From contig CAWIBU010000002.1 in assembly GCA_963834445.1 (NCBI GenBank), positions 124,001 through 188,000 on the forward strand: DNA of 64,000 nucleotides, read 5' to 3'. This stretch comes from PALSA-350 sp963834445 (GTDB lineage Bacteria; Acidobacteriota; Terriglobia; Terriglobales; Acidobacteriaceae). The notes under the pieces were generated by a model. The model had not been told where the DNA came from and searched no databases. It saw nothing but the letters and a program-made list of their open reading frames with translations. This document shows positions 1-8,902 of the stretch, in pieces; position 1 is the stretch's first letter, and every line of letters starts with the position of its first letter. Position numbers and translations under genes: made by a program.

Positions 1-2088
1 AGGAAACACAACCGACTGCGCGCCCGCCACGAAGGTTGAGATCTGATTGTATTTTTCTGACCAGGGAGCGATGCGGTCCCAGCGGACACCGTAGTTCAGC
101 GTGAGGTTCGGCAGCACGTGCCAGCTATCCTCGGCGAATACCCCGACATACTTGTTGCGCGCGTAGAAGGGGTTCAGCTGGCTCTGGTTGTATTGGCTGG
201 GAACGCCAATCAAAAAGTCCGCAAAGTCGACGCCGGTTTCCGTTCCTGAAAAAACAAAGCTGCCATTGAACTGCGCGATGGGATGGGCGTTGACCTGATC
301 GGCATGGAACTCTACGCCGAATTTCATGGTGTGGTTGCCCACTACTTTGGAAAGCCCGTCTGTTGCCTGGTAGATATTGTTGACCTGCGTGAGCTGGTTG
401 GCGGCAGCGCCGGTCGAGTACCCGTTGAAGTTCAGGTTCATTACGCTCTGGCCCTTGGGATCGAGGGCAACGATGCTTGGCGAGCCATCTGCGTTGGCAA
501 AGCCCTGCGAGACCAGGCTCACGTTGCGGCCACCCACAGGCTGGCCGAGATCGGTGTTGTTGCGCATGTAGCTGAAGTGCAGTTCATTGACCATCGTCGC
601 GTGAAAGGTTCGGGTGTCGCCCAGCGCGAAGAGTTGTGCTCGGCCGGTGGTGACTGCATCAAACCCAGGCACGCTGGCGCCGCTCTGCACTACGGGATAG
701 GGATCATCCAGGTTGAAGTCGTCCAGGAAGTAGTAGCCGGAGAGAAGCCCCAGGCGGGTATTTGCATCCACTCGCACTGAGCCCTTATCGTCGCGCACCA
801 CCTGGTTGAAGGACGAGGTGGCATAGCCGTTGCTGGTGTTGGGGGCCGGCATATATTGCAACAGACGCTGTGCCGGAACAGACCAGACGCGTTGCGGAAT
901 GGTTGCGTTGGGGAACACACACTGCGACGATGTGGTGCATCCGGCGACATAATAAGACTCGCCCGAGCTCACGCCGTAGCCTAGTTTCTGCGTGAGCAGG
1001 TTAGCGAAGTACGGGCCACCTACGACGCCGCCCAGGTTGCCTGCCAGGTCAGAGAGATTGCCCGAGCGATCCGCAGCCGAGGGCACGCTGATGGTGCCGG
1101 TGTCGATGCCCTGGGTCTGCCGGGTTCCCTGGTAGTCGGTAAACAAGAAGACACGGTCGCGGTGGATGGGGCCGCCCAGGGTTCCGCCAAACTGGTTCTG
1201 GCGGAAAGCTCCGCGCGTCGGCGAAAAATAGTTGCGCGCGTCGAGATCGGTGTTGCGCAGAAACTCGAACGCATTGCCGTGAAACTGGTTCCCGCCGGAT
1301 TTGGTGATGACGTTGATCTGGCCGCCGCTGAACTCGCCATACTCCGCGTCGAAGTTGCTGGTGATGATACGAAATTCATCAATCGCGTCGAGGTTGGGAA
1401 TGACGGCGGTGCCGGCGTTGACGTCCTCTTCCACATCGGCGCCGTTGACGCTGAAGTAATTGGCAAACTCCCGCTGCCCATTCACCGAAAGGGTGCCGGG
1501 GTTGAGCGTGCCGGAAACGTTGAGCACCGTCGCCCCCACGTCCTGCACGGTAGTCGCGGTGATCGTCGTCTGTGGGGCAACGCCGGGTTGTAAGGAGAGC
1601 AGGTCGGTGTAGCTGCGGCCGTTGAGCGGTACCGCGGTCATGTGCCGGCCGGTAATCACCTGGCCCAACTGGGTGCTCGTGGTCTCAACGTGCAACGCAT
1701 TGTCGGCCACGCTCACGGTTTCGGCAACGCCGCCTACCTGCAGCAAGGCGTCGAGGGTAAGCGCGGCATTGGTATCGAGCACAACGGCTGTTCGTTGATA
1801 GGCGGAGAACCCCGCAGCCTGCACGCGCACCTCGTAATGACCAACGGGCAGCACCGGAAACGTGTAAAGTCCGCGGCTGTCGCTGTGCGTCTGGTAGGTA
1901 AGTCCGGTAGCTGACTCGCGAACCGTTACCTCCGCATGGGCCAACACATGCCCAGTGGGATCCTTGACGGTGCCGGCAATACTTCCACCCACGCTGGCCC
2001 AGGCCAGAGATGCGCAAAGGAAATTCAAAAGGAAGAGGAAACGAACAAGCCGGACGGGCCGGCCGGCGGGATGCGGCGTGGTATACAC
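1..2088 (-). CDS. TonB-dependent receptor, Oar-like, N-terminal part
   Basis: Outer-membrane receptor, cut by the window edge; about 696 codons are visible. Translation starts at GTG (2088) behind a GAGGTAAGGGAG-type ribosome site. A basic stretch and hydrophobic segment (residues ~15-35) form a signal peptide. A carboxypeptidase-regulatory beta-sandwich follows (~38-125, beginning IAGTVKDPTGHVLAHAEV), then a plug region (~130-290) with VPLNGRSYTDLL and NVITKSGGNQFHG, both typical of the acidobacterial Oar/CarboxypepD_reg receptors. The remaining visible part looks like beta-barrel strands. These receptors are expanded in Acidobacteria and are thought to import polymers or chelated metal; the substrate cannot be read here. 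No neighbouring TonB gene is present. Confidence 0.9.
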   Translation of the reverse strand, partial: MYTTPHPAGRPVRLVRFLFLLNFLCASLAWASVGGSIAGTVKDPTGHVLAHAEVTVRESATGLTYQTHSDSRGLYTFPVLPVGHYEVRVQAAGFSAYQRTAVVLDTNAALTLDALLQVGGVAETVSVADNALHVETTSTQLGQVITGRHMTAVPLNGRSYTDLLSLQPGVAPQTTITATTVQDVGATVLNVSGTLNPGTLSVNGQREFANYFSVNGADVEEDVNAGTAVIPNLDAIDEFRIITSNFDAEYGEFSGGQINVITKSGGNQFHGNAFEFLRNTDLDARNYFSPTRGAFRQNQFGGTLGGPIHRDRVFLFTDYQGTRQTQGIDTGTISVPSAADRSGNLSDLAGNLGGVVGGPYFANLLTQKLGYGVSSGESYYVAGCTTSSQCVFPNATIPQRVWSVPAQRLLQYMPAPNTSNGYATSSFNQVVRDDKGSVRVDANTRLGLLSGYYFLDDFNLDDPYPVVQSGASVPGFDAVTTGRAQLFALGDTRTFHATMVNELHFSYMRNNTDLGQPVGGRNVSLVSQGFANADGSPSIVALDPKGQSVMNLNFNGYSTGAAANQLTQVNNIYQATDGLSKVVGNHTMKFGVEFHADQVNAHPIAQFNGSFVFSGTETGVDFADFLIGVPSQYNQSQLNPFYARNKYVGVFAEDSWHVLPNLTLNYGVRWDRIAPWSEKYNQISTFVAGAQSVVFP

Positions 2089-2288
2089 AAAGACTCCCTT
2101 ACCTCGAAAGGCACACGTGTTGCACGCAGGCCACGCGAAAAGAAGCGGTGGCCATGGTGACAGTTGAAACCTTGCGGGCAGGGGCCCTATAGTGGAGATA
2201 GCCCGCAGTCTATTTGGCTGTGGTCCCCAGATCCTCGCGGTCTCCGCCAAGAGTTGCCGCGGGGGTCTGGCCTTCGATCAAAATTCCA

Positions 2289-2738
2289 TCATGAAACCAT
2301 CTGCTGCGCGGCACACTGGCTGCACAGCCCTCCTACCTCGAGACGCATCACCTGTACGGCAAAGTTGTTCTGCGCCGCGATCTCGCGCTTCAGGCGCTGG
2401 AACGTGGGACTGTCAAACTCTTCGATAGTCCCGCAGCGAAAGCACGCCAGGTGGAGATGGTCTTTTTGCGTCTTCACTTCGTAATAGTGTTTTTCGCCGT
2501 TCAGATGCATCAGGTCCAATTCATCGATCAAGCCGAGCCGTTTCAACAACTCAAGGGTGCGGTATACGGTTGCGCGGTCGATGTTGGGGTCCTTCTGGCG
2601 GGCGCGAATGAGCAGAGTTGCTGCATCCAGGTGGGCGTCGGCCTGCTGAATGGTTTCAATCAACGCACGCCTCTGCGCGGTCAATCGAATACCCCTCGCC
2701 TCGACTTCGTTTAATAGCTCACAACGTTTCAGCGGCAT
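2289..2738 (-). CDS. Fur-family transcriptional regulator
   Basis: A 149-residue metal- or peroxide-sensing repressor of the Fur/PerR/Zur superfamily. The winged-helix recognition helix is visible as RATVYRTLELL (55-65). Metal-binding features are the His-rich strand HLHL (94-97) and two CxxC pairs, C99/C102 and C139/C142, which in the family hold a structural zinc. Length is normal. The subgroup (Fur, Zur or PerR) cannot be decided from the sequence. It is monocistronic, with a promoter candidate about 30-60 bp upstream. It is distinct from the second Fur-family protein beside katG at 29958. Confidence 0.92.
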   Translation of the reverse strand: MPLKRCELLNEVEARGIRLTAQRRALIETIQQADAHLDAATLLIRARQKDPNIDRATVYRTLELLKRLGLIDELDLMHLNGEKHYYEVKTQKDHLHLACFRCGTIEEFDSPTFQRLKREIAAQNNFAVQVMRLEVGGLCSQCAAQQMVS

Positions 2739-3249
2739 CGTCTAGTTGCGACTCATTCGCAATAGATATAATATACGACAACTTTGGTCCGATTACAAGC
2801 CGAGCTTTTGTAAATTCCTGTTCAACGCTTGCTGACGATGTAGGCTGTTGTTCGGTCGGCGAAGGGAAGGTTGGCGGGGCTCGCAATTGGAGCTCTGGCT
2901 TTCACTGCGGCTTGCCCGAGCAGCGGTTCCGGAGCAGTTTCGTAAAGGGAGCGCCGCCATGTTTTTCTTCCAAGGTGTCAGGTCCATCTGCGGTCACGAA
3001 ACCCTCCACGAAACCATCAAAGTGTGCTTCGGGGGCAATCGCGCTACCACAGACAAATCATAGCTATCATTTCGTAGTGGCCAGGTGTTTTGCCGGGGTA
3101 CTTTTCGTCTGTCCCTCGTCGTCCACCTCGTCGTTCGCTACCTCTTAACTGTTACCTATCATTGCTGTCCCTCGGTCGTCTTTATGGACAAAGTTCGAGT
3201 ATTGAGGTCTCGTATCAGCCTCTGTTCGAGCGCCGCGGGCGCAATCGCA
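2739..3249. other. Intergenic region without recognised gene
   Basis: About 510 bp between the Fur-family promoter and the 3' end of the TIGR03435 gene. Open frames here are short and show no protein-like composition. Nothing else was recognised apart from the AT-rich promoter at the left end. Confidence 0.5.
2770..2798 (-). promoter_or_regulatory. Candidate promoter of the Fur-family gene
   Basis: On the minus strand a -35 TTGTAA (2793-2798) and a -10 TATATT (2770-2775) are separated by 17 bp. The -10 lies in an AT-rich, partly palindromic stretch (TATATTATATCTA) that could also bind the regulator itself. This is pattern matching only. Confidence 0.4.
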
Positions 3250-4380
3250 TTAGTTTGCAGAGGGCTTATCAAGCTTATCGATCACGATTACATCGAGCGG
3301 CTCTCTCTTCGGCGCCAGCTTAAGACCTAGAGACTGAACCGCATGCAAGAAGGCGTTGGCTTTATCACTGTCATCGGATCCTTCTTTGCTGTGGAACGTA
3401 GCCGTAGGGACCGTAAGCGTAAACTCGAATTGACCGGTCAACCCTGTTTCGTCCACGATCTGACGGTCCTGAATGAAGTTCATCAGGATATTGATGAACT
3501 CCCCCATCGTCATGTAAACGAACTGCGCTGACGTATCGCCATTCGTCCCCTCTCGAACATAGATGCTCCCCTGGCTACTGGTGTTTGGGTCGCTCCTGGT
3601 GAGCTTAGGCGGACTCTTCTCAATGGTGAGGGCGTACACCGGAAAGACGGTCTGAATGTTATGGGCAACGAGACCGAACCGATCCGCAAGCAGCTTTCTT
3701 AGCATCAGCCGCTCCTGGTCGATGCTGGGCTGGCCTGCGGCATCGGGCTGCGCAACGATGTCGAATTTCATTTCCTTCATCCAGGACGGCCCGCCGTCGA
3801 TCTGACGATCCCGTACCTGGTAGGCGAACTTGATGAGGTCGGCCACCGTATTGTCCCTGGCTTGAAATTGCCGGGTACGCGTTGAATAGCCCCAATCATT
3901 TGCATCGGGACGGCTCGGCTTGATGGTTGCGACCTCAAAAGAGGGGTTCGCCGTTGCCGACATCGGTACTGCAGGCGGGGGCCCCGAGTAGGTCCAAAGC
4001 GTGTCCGCGGTGGCGCGGGCAAAGGTCAATGGGTTGGACTGCTTGTCCCGCGTCCAGACTCCGTCGATAATTTTTCCGTTCGCGCTTAGTTTGCCTCGAT
4101 AACTGATGTCTCCAATAGCGAAATTTAGGTCCGGCGGGGCGAAAGTAACCCCAAGAATTGGGGCGCCAGTTGCGCCTCTGTCAATGAATGTGAGGACTCC
4201 ACGGAGTGAGCCATCTGCGGCTCCTGCAATCTTAAGAACGATGCGCGGGTCTTGCCCTGCGGGTAGCGTGCCCTGCCACGTGCCAACGATTGTCTGAGCA
4301 TCCATTGCCGCGCTCAAGGTGAACGGTAGAGCCAACGCACACAGAAAAGCCGTCCTATGGATGGGTGTCCACGCAGTCAT
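3250..4380 (-). CDS. TIGR03435 family protein
   Basis: About 376 residues. The chosen start (ATG 4380) puts a signal peptide at the N-terminus (hydrophobic run ending SAAMDAQ). Residues ~30-130 (IVGTWQGTLPAGQ... to PLTFARA) form a lipocalin-like beta domain often fused to this family. The TIGR03435 domain follows (~145-370), marked by FEVATIKPSRP, the internal DRFGLVAH segment, IVDETGLTGQFEFTL and the C-terminal DVIVIDKLDKP. The family is strongly expanded in soil Acidobacteria and has no assigned biochemical role; export to the periplasm or surface is inferred from the signal peptide. It stands alone. An in-frame ATG five codons upstream is a less likely start. Confidence 0.88.
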   Translation of the reverse strand: MTAWTPIHRTAFLCALALPFTLSAAMDAQTIVGTWQGTLPAGQDPRIVLKIAGAADGSLRGVLTFIDRGATGAPILGVTFAPPDLNFAIGDISYRGKLSANGKIIDGVWTRDKQSNPLTFARATADTLWTYSGPPPAVPMSATANPSFEVATIKPSRPDANDWGYSTRTRQFQARDNTVADLIKFAYQVRDRQIDGGPSWMKEMKFDIVAQPDAAGQPSIDQERLMLRKLLADRFGLVAHNIQTVFPVYALTIEKSPPKLTRSDPNTSSQGSIYVREGTNGDTSAQFVYMTMGEFINILMNFIQDRQIVDETGLTGQFEFTLTVPTATFHSKEGSDDSDKANAFLHAVQSLGLKLAPKREPLDVIVIDKLDKPSAN

Positions 4381-4618
4381 ACCACGTTGACGCAAAAACC
4401 AGCCGAACGCTCGGCAATCCTTTCCGAACTTTCCTGTTCTTGCGCCACCCGCGTCACCTTTTTCACCACGCCTTCCACCGACCCGATCGGGCCGCTACTT
4501 GGTCTGGGATATTGCGACCCCTTGTCGGGGATGGGCGCACATCGGTGACAGTCATCAATCAAGATCCCCACGGGCCGCCCTCCACCCTCTCTCCGCTCGC
4601 AGCGAGCATCCAATCAGA

Positions 4619-5338
4619 ATGCAACGCGTAGGCACCGCCGGCTGGTCCCTCCCCACCAAGCCGAGCTCTCAAGGCAGCCACCTTTACCACTACTCCCGCG
4701 AACTGTTATGTACGGAAATTAATTCCACTTTTTACCGTCCTCACCGTGCGAGTACGTGGGCGAGGTGGTCGGCAGAAACTCCGCCGGACTTTCGCTTTTC
4801 CATCAAGGCGCCCAGATCGATCACCCATGAAGCGAAACTTGGCGACACGGAATCGCTCCTCCAAGCCTTCCTGAAACAGATCGAGCCGATCCAGGCAAAA
4901 CTCGGTCCTATTCTCTTCCAGCTTCCTCCTTCTCTTGGCTTCGATCCCGCGGTCGCGGAAGAGTTTCTAGCCACGGTACGAAGGCTCTACCAGGGAAAAG
5001 CCGCGCTTGAACCTCGGCATGCGGGGTGGTTTACTGCGATGGCCGACGCTCTTCTCCGCAATTACTCCATCGCTCGCGTGGCTGCCGACCCTGCGAAAGG
5101 CGCACCCGAAGCAGCGGAACCGGGGGCAGATCTCAGCGTCGTTTACTACCGTATGCACGGGGCGCCGCGCATTTACTACTCGAACTATGAAGATGACTTC
5201 CTCGCCAGACTTGCGGCCCGCGTCCACGCACACAAAAACGCCTGGGTTATCTTCGACAATACCGCGCTCTCCCATGCGTACCCGAATGCGCTTCTCTTGC
5301 AAAAACTCATCGTCCCCTGCAGTCGTGAACCGAGATAA
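4619..5338 (+). CDS. DUF72 domain-containing protein (YecE-like)
   Basis: 239 residues with the DUF72 TIM-barrel signature: an N-terminal VGTAGWS strand, EINSTFYRPHR, the FRFSIKAPRSITHE strand, LGPILFQLPPS, and the C-terminal RMHGAPRIYYSNY and AWVIFDNTALSHA segments. The start (ATG 4619) is set by the conserved VGTAGWS; the frame is open upstream but that part has no family similarity. The molecular function of DUF72 is unknown. Length is normal to slightly short for the family. The gene is monocistronic and followed by degraded sequence. Confidence 0.85.
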   Translation: MQRVGTAGWSLPTKPSSQGSHLYHYSRELLCTEINSTFYRPHRASTWARWSAETPPDFRFSIKAPRSITHEAKLGDTESLLQAFLKQIEPIQAKLGPILFQLPPSLGFDPAVAEEFLATVRRLYQGKAALEPRHAGWFTAMADALLRNYSIARVAADPAKGAPEAAEPGADLSVVYYRMHGAPRIYYSNYEDDFLARLAARVHAHKNAWVIFDNTALSHAYPNALLLQKLIVPCSREPR

Positions 5339-6003
5339 AGGGAGATAACGCATGCGTAAGAGGGCAGCCAGCCGGAGTTGTCGCTCCAGTGACCGGACCT
5401 GCCCACTTTCACGAAACGGTGTGCAAAGATACCGTAAAAGTGGCATATCCGGTATGACCAAACAACTTCACCACCTGGACTTTGCGTGGGCCGCAGGGCA
5501 ATGCACCATCCCGGTGATTGCGGCCCGTCCCACGGCTGAAAGGTCGTCATTCACGCGCAGCGAGCCGTCTTCAGAAAAGAAGGCAGCCACCAACAACGAA
5601 GCTCTACAATTTTCGAACGTCCGCTGCGAATTTCTCTACAAGATCTGCGGCATCCTTTGCACCACCATACTGCCGAGTGAATTCTGCAATCGTCTGCGCT
5701 GTCTGGCGGCATGCCGGGTCGCTCAGCACCCGACGAACAGCAGCGCCGAGTTCATTCGCATCGGTGGTCTTCTCTCCGTCCGGGCCAGTCGCAGATAACA
5801 CGATCTCACCCGCCCTAAAGCTACCAGTCGCCGCGGATTGCTCTCGCCTGCAAACGGAAAGGGATGACACGATACCAAACCTTGAGCGGCCGTTCGAACA
5901 CACTTTGTGGGCTACTTCGCGAAACGCGCGAAAGGGCGGTGTTTCGAAAAATTTAACTGCAACTGCCGCAAACGACGCGCTCCAGTGTAGCCTTAAGTGC
6001 AAT
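5339..6003. other. Low-gene-content region with a gene remnant
   Basis: About 660 bp between the DUF72 and VOC genes. Apart from the glycosyltransferase remnant at 5604-5815 (minus strand), the frames are short or overlap antisense and have no recognisable similarity. The region looks like decaying sequence. Confidence 0.5.
5604..5815 (-). pseudogene. C-terminal remnant of a UDP-glycosyltransferase-like protein
   Basis: The last ~70 codons of a minus-strand frame read AGEIVLSATGPDGEKT, then ELGAAVRRVLSDPACRQ and FTRQYGGAKDAADLVEKFA. This matches the pattern of the extreme C-terminal helices of macrolide/UDP-glycosyltransferases (MGT/GT1 type). The upstream part of the frame (up to 6035) has no family similarity and overlaps the VOC gene start. 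The catalytic UDP-binding motif is absent, so this is inferred to be a 3' fragment left after deletion of most of the gene. Identification is from pattern recognition only. Confidence 0.5.
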
Positions 6004-6384
6004 ATGAGCTGCCGCCTTTCTGCGATGCTGCACATTCCCGGCGACGTTCGCGACGCCGTTGCCTTTTATGAGAGAGCGTTTGGCGCTACGATGGGCTGGG
6101 GCACGCCTCCGGCAGCGGACATGGTGGCGCAGCTTCTGGTCCAGGGCGCCGAGTTCTGGGTGCATCCCGAAGGCGAAGCGATTGGCAACCCGTCGCCAGC
6201 ACAGCTCGGTGGGACTGCGGTGCGGTTGATGCTAATCGTAGACGACCCGGATGCCGTATTCGATCAGGCCGTGGGTGCAGGCGCGGTGGTCCTGTTCCCG
6301 ATGCAGGACCACGATTACGGATGGCGTGACGGCTCCGTCGTGGACCCATTTGGGCATCGCTGGGAAATCGGTAAGCCGCTTTAA
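6004..6384 (+). CDS. VOC family protein (glyoxalase/PhnB-like)
   Basis: 126 residues forming one vicinal-oxygen-chelate module pair. Visible marks are the N-terminal LHIPGDVRDAVAFYERAFGA, the central GTAVRLMLIVDDPDAVFDQA and the C-terminal DHDYGWRDGSVVDPFGHRWEIG. The ending DPFGHRWEIG is typical of PhnB/YdcF-like VOC proteins. The frame is open upstream, but the family begins at this ATG. Substrate unknown; members include lyases, dioxygenases and antibiotic-binding proteins. Confidence 0.8.
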   Translation: MSCRLSAMLHIPGDVRDAVAFYERAFGATMGWGTPPAADMVAQLLVQGAEFWVHPEGEAIGNPSPAQLGGTAVRLMLIVDDPDAVFDQAVGAGAVVLFPMQDHDYGWRDGSVVDPFGHRWEIGKPL

Positions 6385-6525
6385 AGTACAAGCGATGAGC
6401 CAGCGCGAATTTCTCAGGACCTGCGTGCAAGAACGGTGTGGCAAGCCGCAAAAAAATCTACGACACAGTGAGCACCAGAGCGTTCTGCGTTTCGATGCGT
6501 CAAGAGCACTTAAGCCAGTCGTAAG

Positions 6526-7140
6526 CTAGTCGTTTAGCCCTTTGCCAGCCAGGATCCGCGGAATGAATTTATCTACTCTGGCCGCGCGCGTAGTAGATTG
6601 CTTTGCCGCGGCAATCTGGTAGATGTAGCCCTTTCTTCGGCCGGGCGTAAGAGCGGCGAAAGCTTTTTTCAAGGCGGGCTCAGCATCGAGCCTTGTTTGC
6701 AGCTCTTCAGGCACTTTAAGCTCCGAAATCTTCTTTAACTGGACCTTTGCCCCGGACTTCTCAAGGGCGATGGCCTGCTCGATAAAAGTCTTGATGGTGA
6801 AACCCAGGCCTGTGATTTCGTCCAGTGAACTGAAGCGAAGCTGGCGGGGTGCCTGCATGTGTTCCCCGACCCGGAAGAGCAATCTGCCAGGGTCTTTCAG
6901 CAGAGCGCCCTTGAAGAAGAGCAGGGCGATGTAATTGTTAAAGCGCTGAACAAGAACAATGTTCTTGTCGCCGAGCATGAAGCATGGTTTGCCCCACTTG
7001 ATCTTCTCAACGAGGCCGCAACTGCGAGCAAGCTCTTGCAAGGCCGCGGCTTCCTGGGGGTACTGATGGCGTGGGTGTTCCATAGGGGAATGGCGCACTG
7101 GCCTTCGGGTCTGGTTTGCTGCTGATTTTCGCATAAGCAT
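6526..7140 (-). CDS. YdeI/OmdA-associated, DUF1801-like protein
   Basis: About 204 residues. The N-terminal half carries a DUF1801-type domain (LVEKIKWGKPCFMLGDKNIVLVQ and YIALLFFKGALLKD). The C-terminal half carries the YdeI/OmpD-associated helical domain (VPEELQTRLDAEPALKKAF, LTPGRRKGYIYQIAAAK, RVDKFIPRILAGKG). Family function is not established, although YdeI-type proteins have been linked to stress and peptide resistance. The start is uncertain: ATG 7140 is used, with ATG 7134 and 7083 as alternatives. An AGGAAGG lies 18 bp before 7140, which is farther than usual. Confidence 0.8.
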   Translation of the reverse strand: MLMRKSAANQTRRPVRHSPMEHPRHQYPQEAAALQELARSCGLVEKIKWGKPCFMLGDKNIVLVQRFNNYIALLFFKGALLKDPGRLLFRVGEHMQAPRQLRFSSLDEITGLGFTIKTFIEQAIALEKSGAKVQLKKISELKVPEELQTRLDAEPALKKAFAALTPGRRKGYIYQIAAAKQSTTRAARVDKFIPRILAGKGLND

Positions 7141-7241
7141 TTGTCTGCAAAATTCTGACCTTCCTGTGATTTCTCGCGGTTCGGCCAGCATCGCCCTCCT
7201 ATCGTAGTGGCTGATGAATGAGAGAGCGATGCCGAATGAAT

Positions 7242-7838
7242 TCAATCCTGCTTGTGGATGGTTTGGGCGTATGTCTTGCCGTATGGGTAAAACAGTTCTT
7301 TGCGGCCTTCCTGCCAGGCACGTTTCATTTCGGGCGTCGTAATGTCCCAATCCGTCCTGCATTTCCTGGTGACAGCGCGCAAATCCTGACGTAAGTCCTC
7401 CATGGTTGGTCTTGCAAAGAACCAGTACCCGCTGTAGATCTTATGGATGATGAGATCCGGCTCAAGAACAAAGACGTGAGGGATCATTGGATTGTGCAGA
7501 GGGTCAGTGTATTCGGCGATGTCGAGATCTTTCTGGACGACGCGGCCTGCGTCGGACAGGAAGGGCCAGTGAGCGCCGACTCCGCTACGGTATTCGTTCG
7601 TCTCCGTAAGACTATCCGTGCTGATGGTGACAAGCTGGCAATAGCCTACTTCCATTTCACGGTGTAGCTGGATAAGTCCTTCAGCCTGGCGTCGATCTTT
7701 TGGGCAAAAGCCTCCACGACTCAGCACAACGACCATGGGGTCCGCGCCTTGAATAGCGGACATTTTTCGCCGTGTCGCGGTGTGGTCCGTTAGCTCGTAA
7801 TCAGGAAAACGGGCTCCAGGTACGATGTCGCTTCGCAT
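7242..7838 (-). CDS. Peroxiredoxin-like (AhpC/TSA, redoxin) protein
   Basis: 198 residues with a thioredoxin-like fold: GARFPDYELTDHT, a VVVLSRGGFCPKDRRQ active-site segment containing the likely peroxidatic Cys, VTISTDSLTETNEY, and the proline-loop segment NPMIPHVFVLEPDLII. Only one Cys lies in the classical position, so a 1-Cys or thiol-exchange mechanism is possible. The C-terminal extension (residues ~150-198) resembles other redoxin-domain proteins of soil bacteria. It lies 100 bp upstream of the YdeI-like gene on the same strand, but no shared transcript can be shown. Confidence 0.8.
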   Translation of the reverse strand: MRSDIVPGARFPDYELTDHTATRRKMSAIQGADPMVVVLSRGGFCPKDRRQAEGLIQLHREMEVGYCQLVTISTDSLTETNEYRSGVGAHWPFLSDAGRVVQKDLDIAEYTDPLHNPMIPHVFVLEPDLIIHKIYSGYWFFARPTMEDLRQDLRAVTRKCRTDWDITTPEMKRAWQEGRKELFYPYGKTYAQTIHKQD

Positions 7839-8222
7839 GTTCTTGAAGGGTCCTTTCTCTGTTTCGGACCACTATACAGCCTGATCCCGGTTCGTGTGGA
7901 GCTTCACGTCCTCTCTTCGCCGCCCAGCCATCTTTCCTTACTTGCGAAATGCCGCGGCGATCAGCTACCTCCTGCAGAGCTCGACAGCCTATCACTTCCA
8001 AGCCCTGGACTTGATCAAAATCCAAAAGATCATCAAATGGGAAGCGATGACCACTGGAGCGTAAAAAGGATAAACATGCCAAAACATTCAACTGCGGACG
8101 GATAGAATGAGGGACAAGCTGCATCGAACCGAAGGTTCGAATCGGAGCGCCAGCGATTAAACCATAAGCATGCTCGATGGCTATGGGGGGACTAAAGTGA
8201 TAGACGGGGAGTGTGTTCCAAG
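7839..8222. other. Intergenic region without recognised gene
   Basis: About 380 bp upstream of two diverging genes. It contains a short perfect dyad TCGAACC-GAA-GGTTCGA (8124-8140), which could be an operator or weak hairpin. No protein-like frame was recognised. Confidence 0.45.
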
Positions 8223-8501
8223 ATGAAGCCATTCACTATCACCAGAGAACAGATCATTGCCAGGATGTGGGAGCTTGCCTGTACGCCCCCTGAAGCAACC
8301 AAGGGTACGCTCGAAGGCCAGATTGACGCGTGTAAGTCTCTGCACGAAATGGGATATGCGCCGGCCATTCAGCGGTTGAGCGAGATCGCCAACGTGGACA
8401 CCTCTCGAACTGGTGGACGTCAAACCGATCAGAAAGCAGCGGCAAGATTCCTGAAGGGGATCGTTGGTTCGATGAAACCGGATACGAGTGGCATTCAATA
8501 G
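8223..8501 (+). CDS. Small hypothetical protein
   Basis: 92 residues from ATG 8223, preceded by GGGGAG at a spacing of 11. The sequence starts KPFTITREQIIARMWELA, continues EATKGTLEGQIDACKSLHEMGY and ends KAAARFLKGIVGSMKP. It is mostly helical and charged. The pattern faintly recalls phage terminase small-subunit-like helices, but this is not enough for a function call. No phage genes are nearby. Confidence 0.6.
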   Translation: MKPFTITREQIIARMWELACTPPEATKGTLEGQIDACKSLHEMGYAPAIQRLSEIANVDTSRTGGRQTDQKAAARFLKGIVGSMKPDTSGIQ

Positions 8502-8513
8502 CCCGTATGCCCA

Positions 8514-8551
8514 GAGGGTTAGTAGAGACGCCAACTACTGAGCGGGAATAA
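8514..8551. repeat. Flanking imperfect repeat, left copy
   Basis: Left member of a pair with 9320-9358 that brackets the broken toxin-antitoxin module. The first 30 bp align without gaps with six mismatches, all transitions (C/T or A/G), and both copies continue into a purine-rich AATAA end. Confidence 0.55.
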
Positions 8552-8672
8552 CCAGGGCTAAGGCGACAGAACGGAACAGTGGTGGTCGGGTGTGATTGCA
8601 AATGCTTCTTGAAATACCGTTGTCTAGCTTCTAGCATGCATTTTGGGTTTGCTAGGCAATCAGGAGCGGCGC

Positions 8673-8902
8673 ATGGGTCATGTTGATCGAATAACACAAG
8701 AGCCTGCGGTCATGGGCGCAAGGTGTATATCCGGGGTTTGCGAGTCACTGTTGGCATGATCGTCGGTCAGATTCGCGCAGGGCAGAGCGTTGATGAACTC
8801 CTTTCTGATTATCCTTATCTGGAGCGCGAAGACATCATGCAGGCGCTGCCGTACGCAGCTTGGCGCGCCGATGAACGCGAGGCCATGCTGGCCACAGCAT
8901 GA
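8673..8902 (+). pseudogene. DUF433 antitoxin gene, frameshifted
   Basis: ATG 8673 sits 6 bp behind CAGGAG. The first frame reads MGHVDRITQEPAVMG and then runs into a stop. The next frame continues KVYIRGLRVTVGMIVGQI, QSVDELLSDYPYLERED and ends at TGA 8902. Rejoining them at 8718 with one added G (GGC GGC AAG GTG) restores the DUF433 hallmark GGKxxIRGLRVTVG. DUF433 proteins are antitoxins or DNA-binding partners of PIN-like toxins. The stop overlaps the toxin start (ATGA, 8899-8902), the usual operon layout. A sequencing error would give the same picture. An internal GTG (8723) could start a truncated product. Confidence 0.75.

Noticed and set aside
8124..8143. GGTTCGAATC resembling a tRNA T-loop
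   Set aside because: No matching stems or acceptor arm around it; the dyad is better explained as an operator or chance hairpin.
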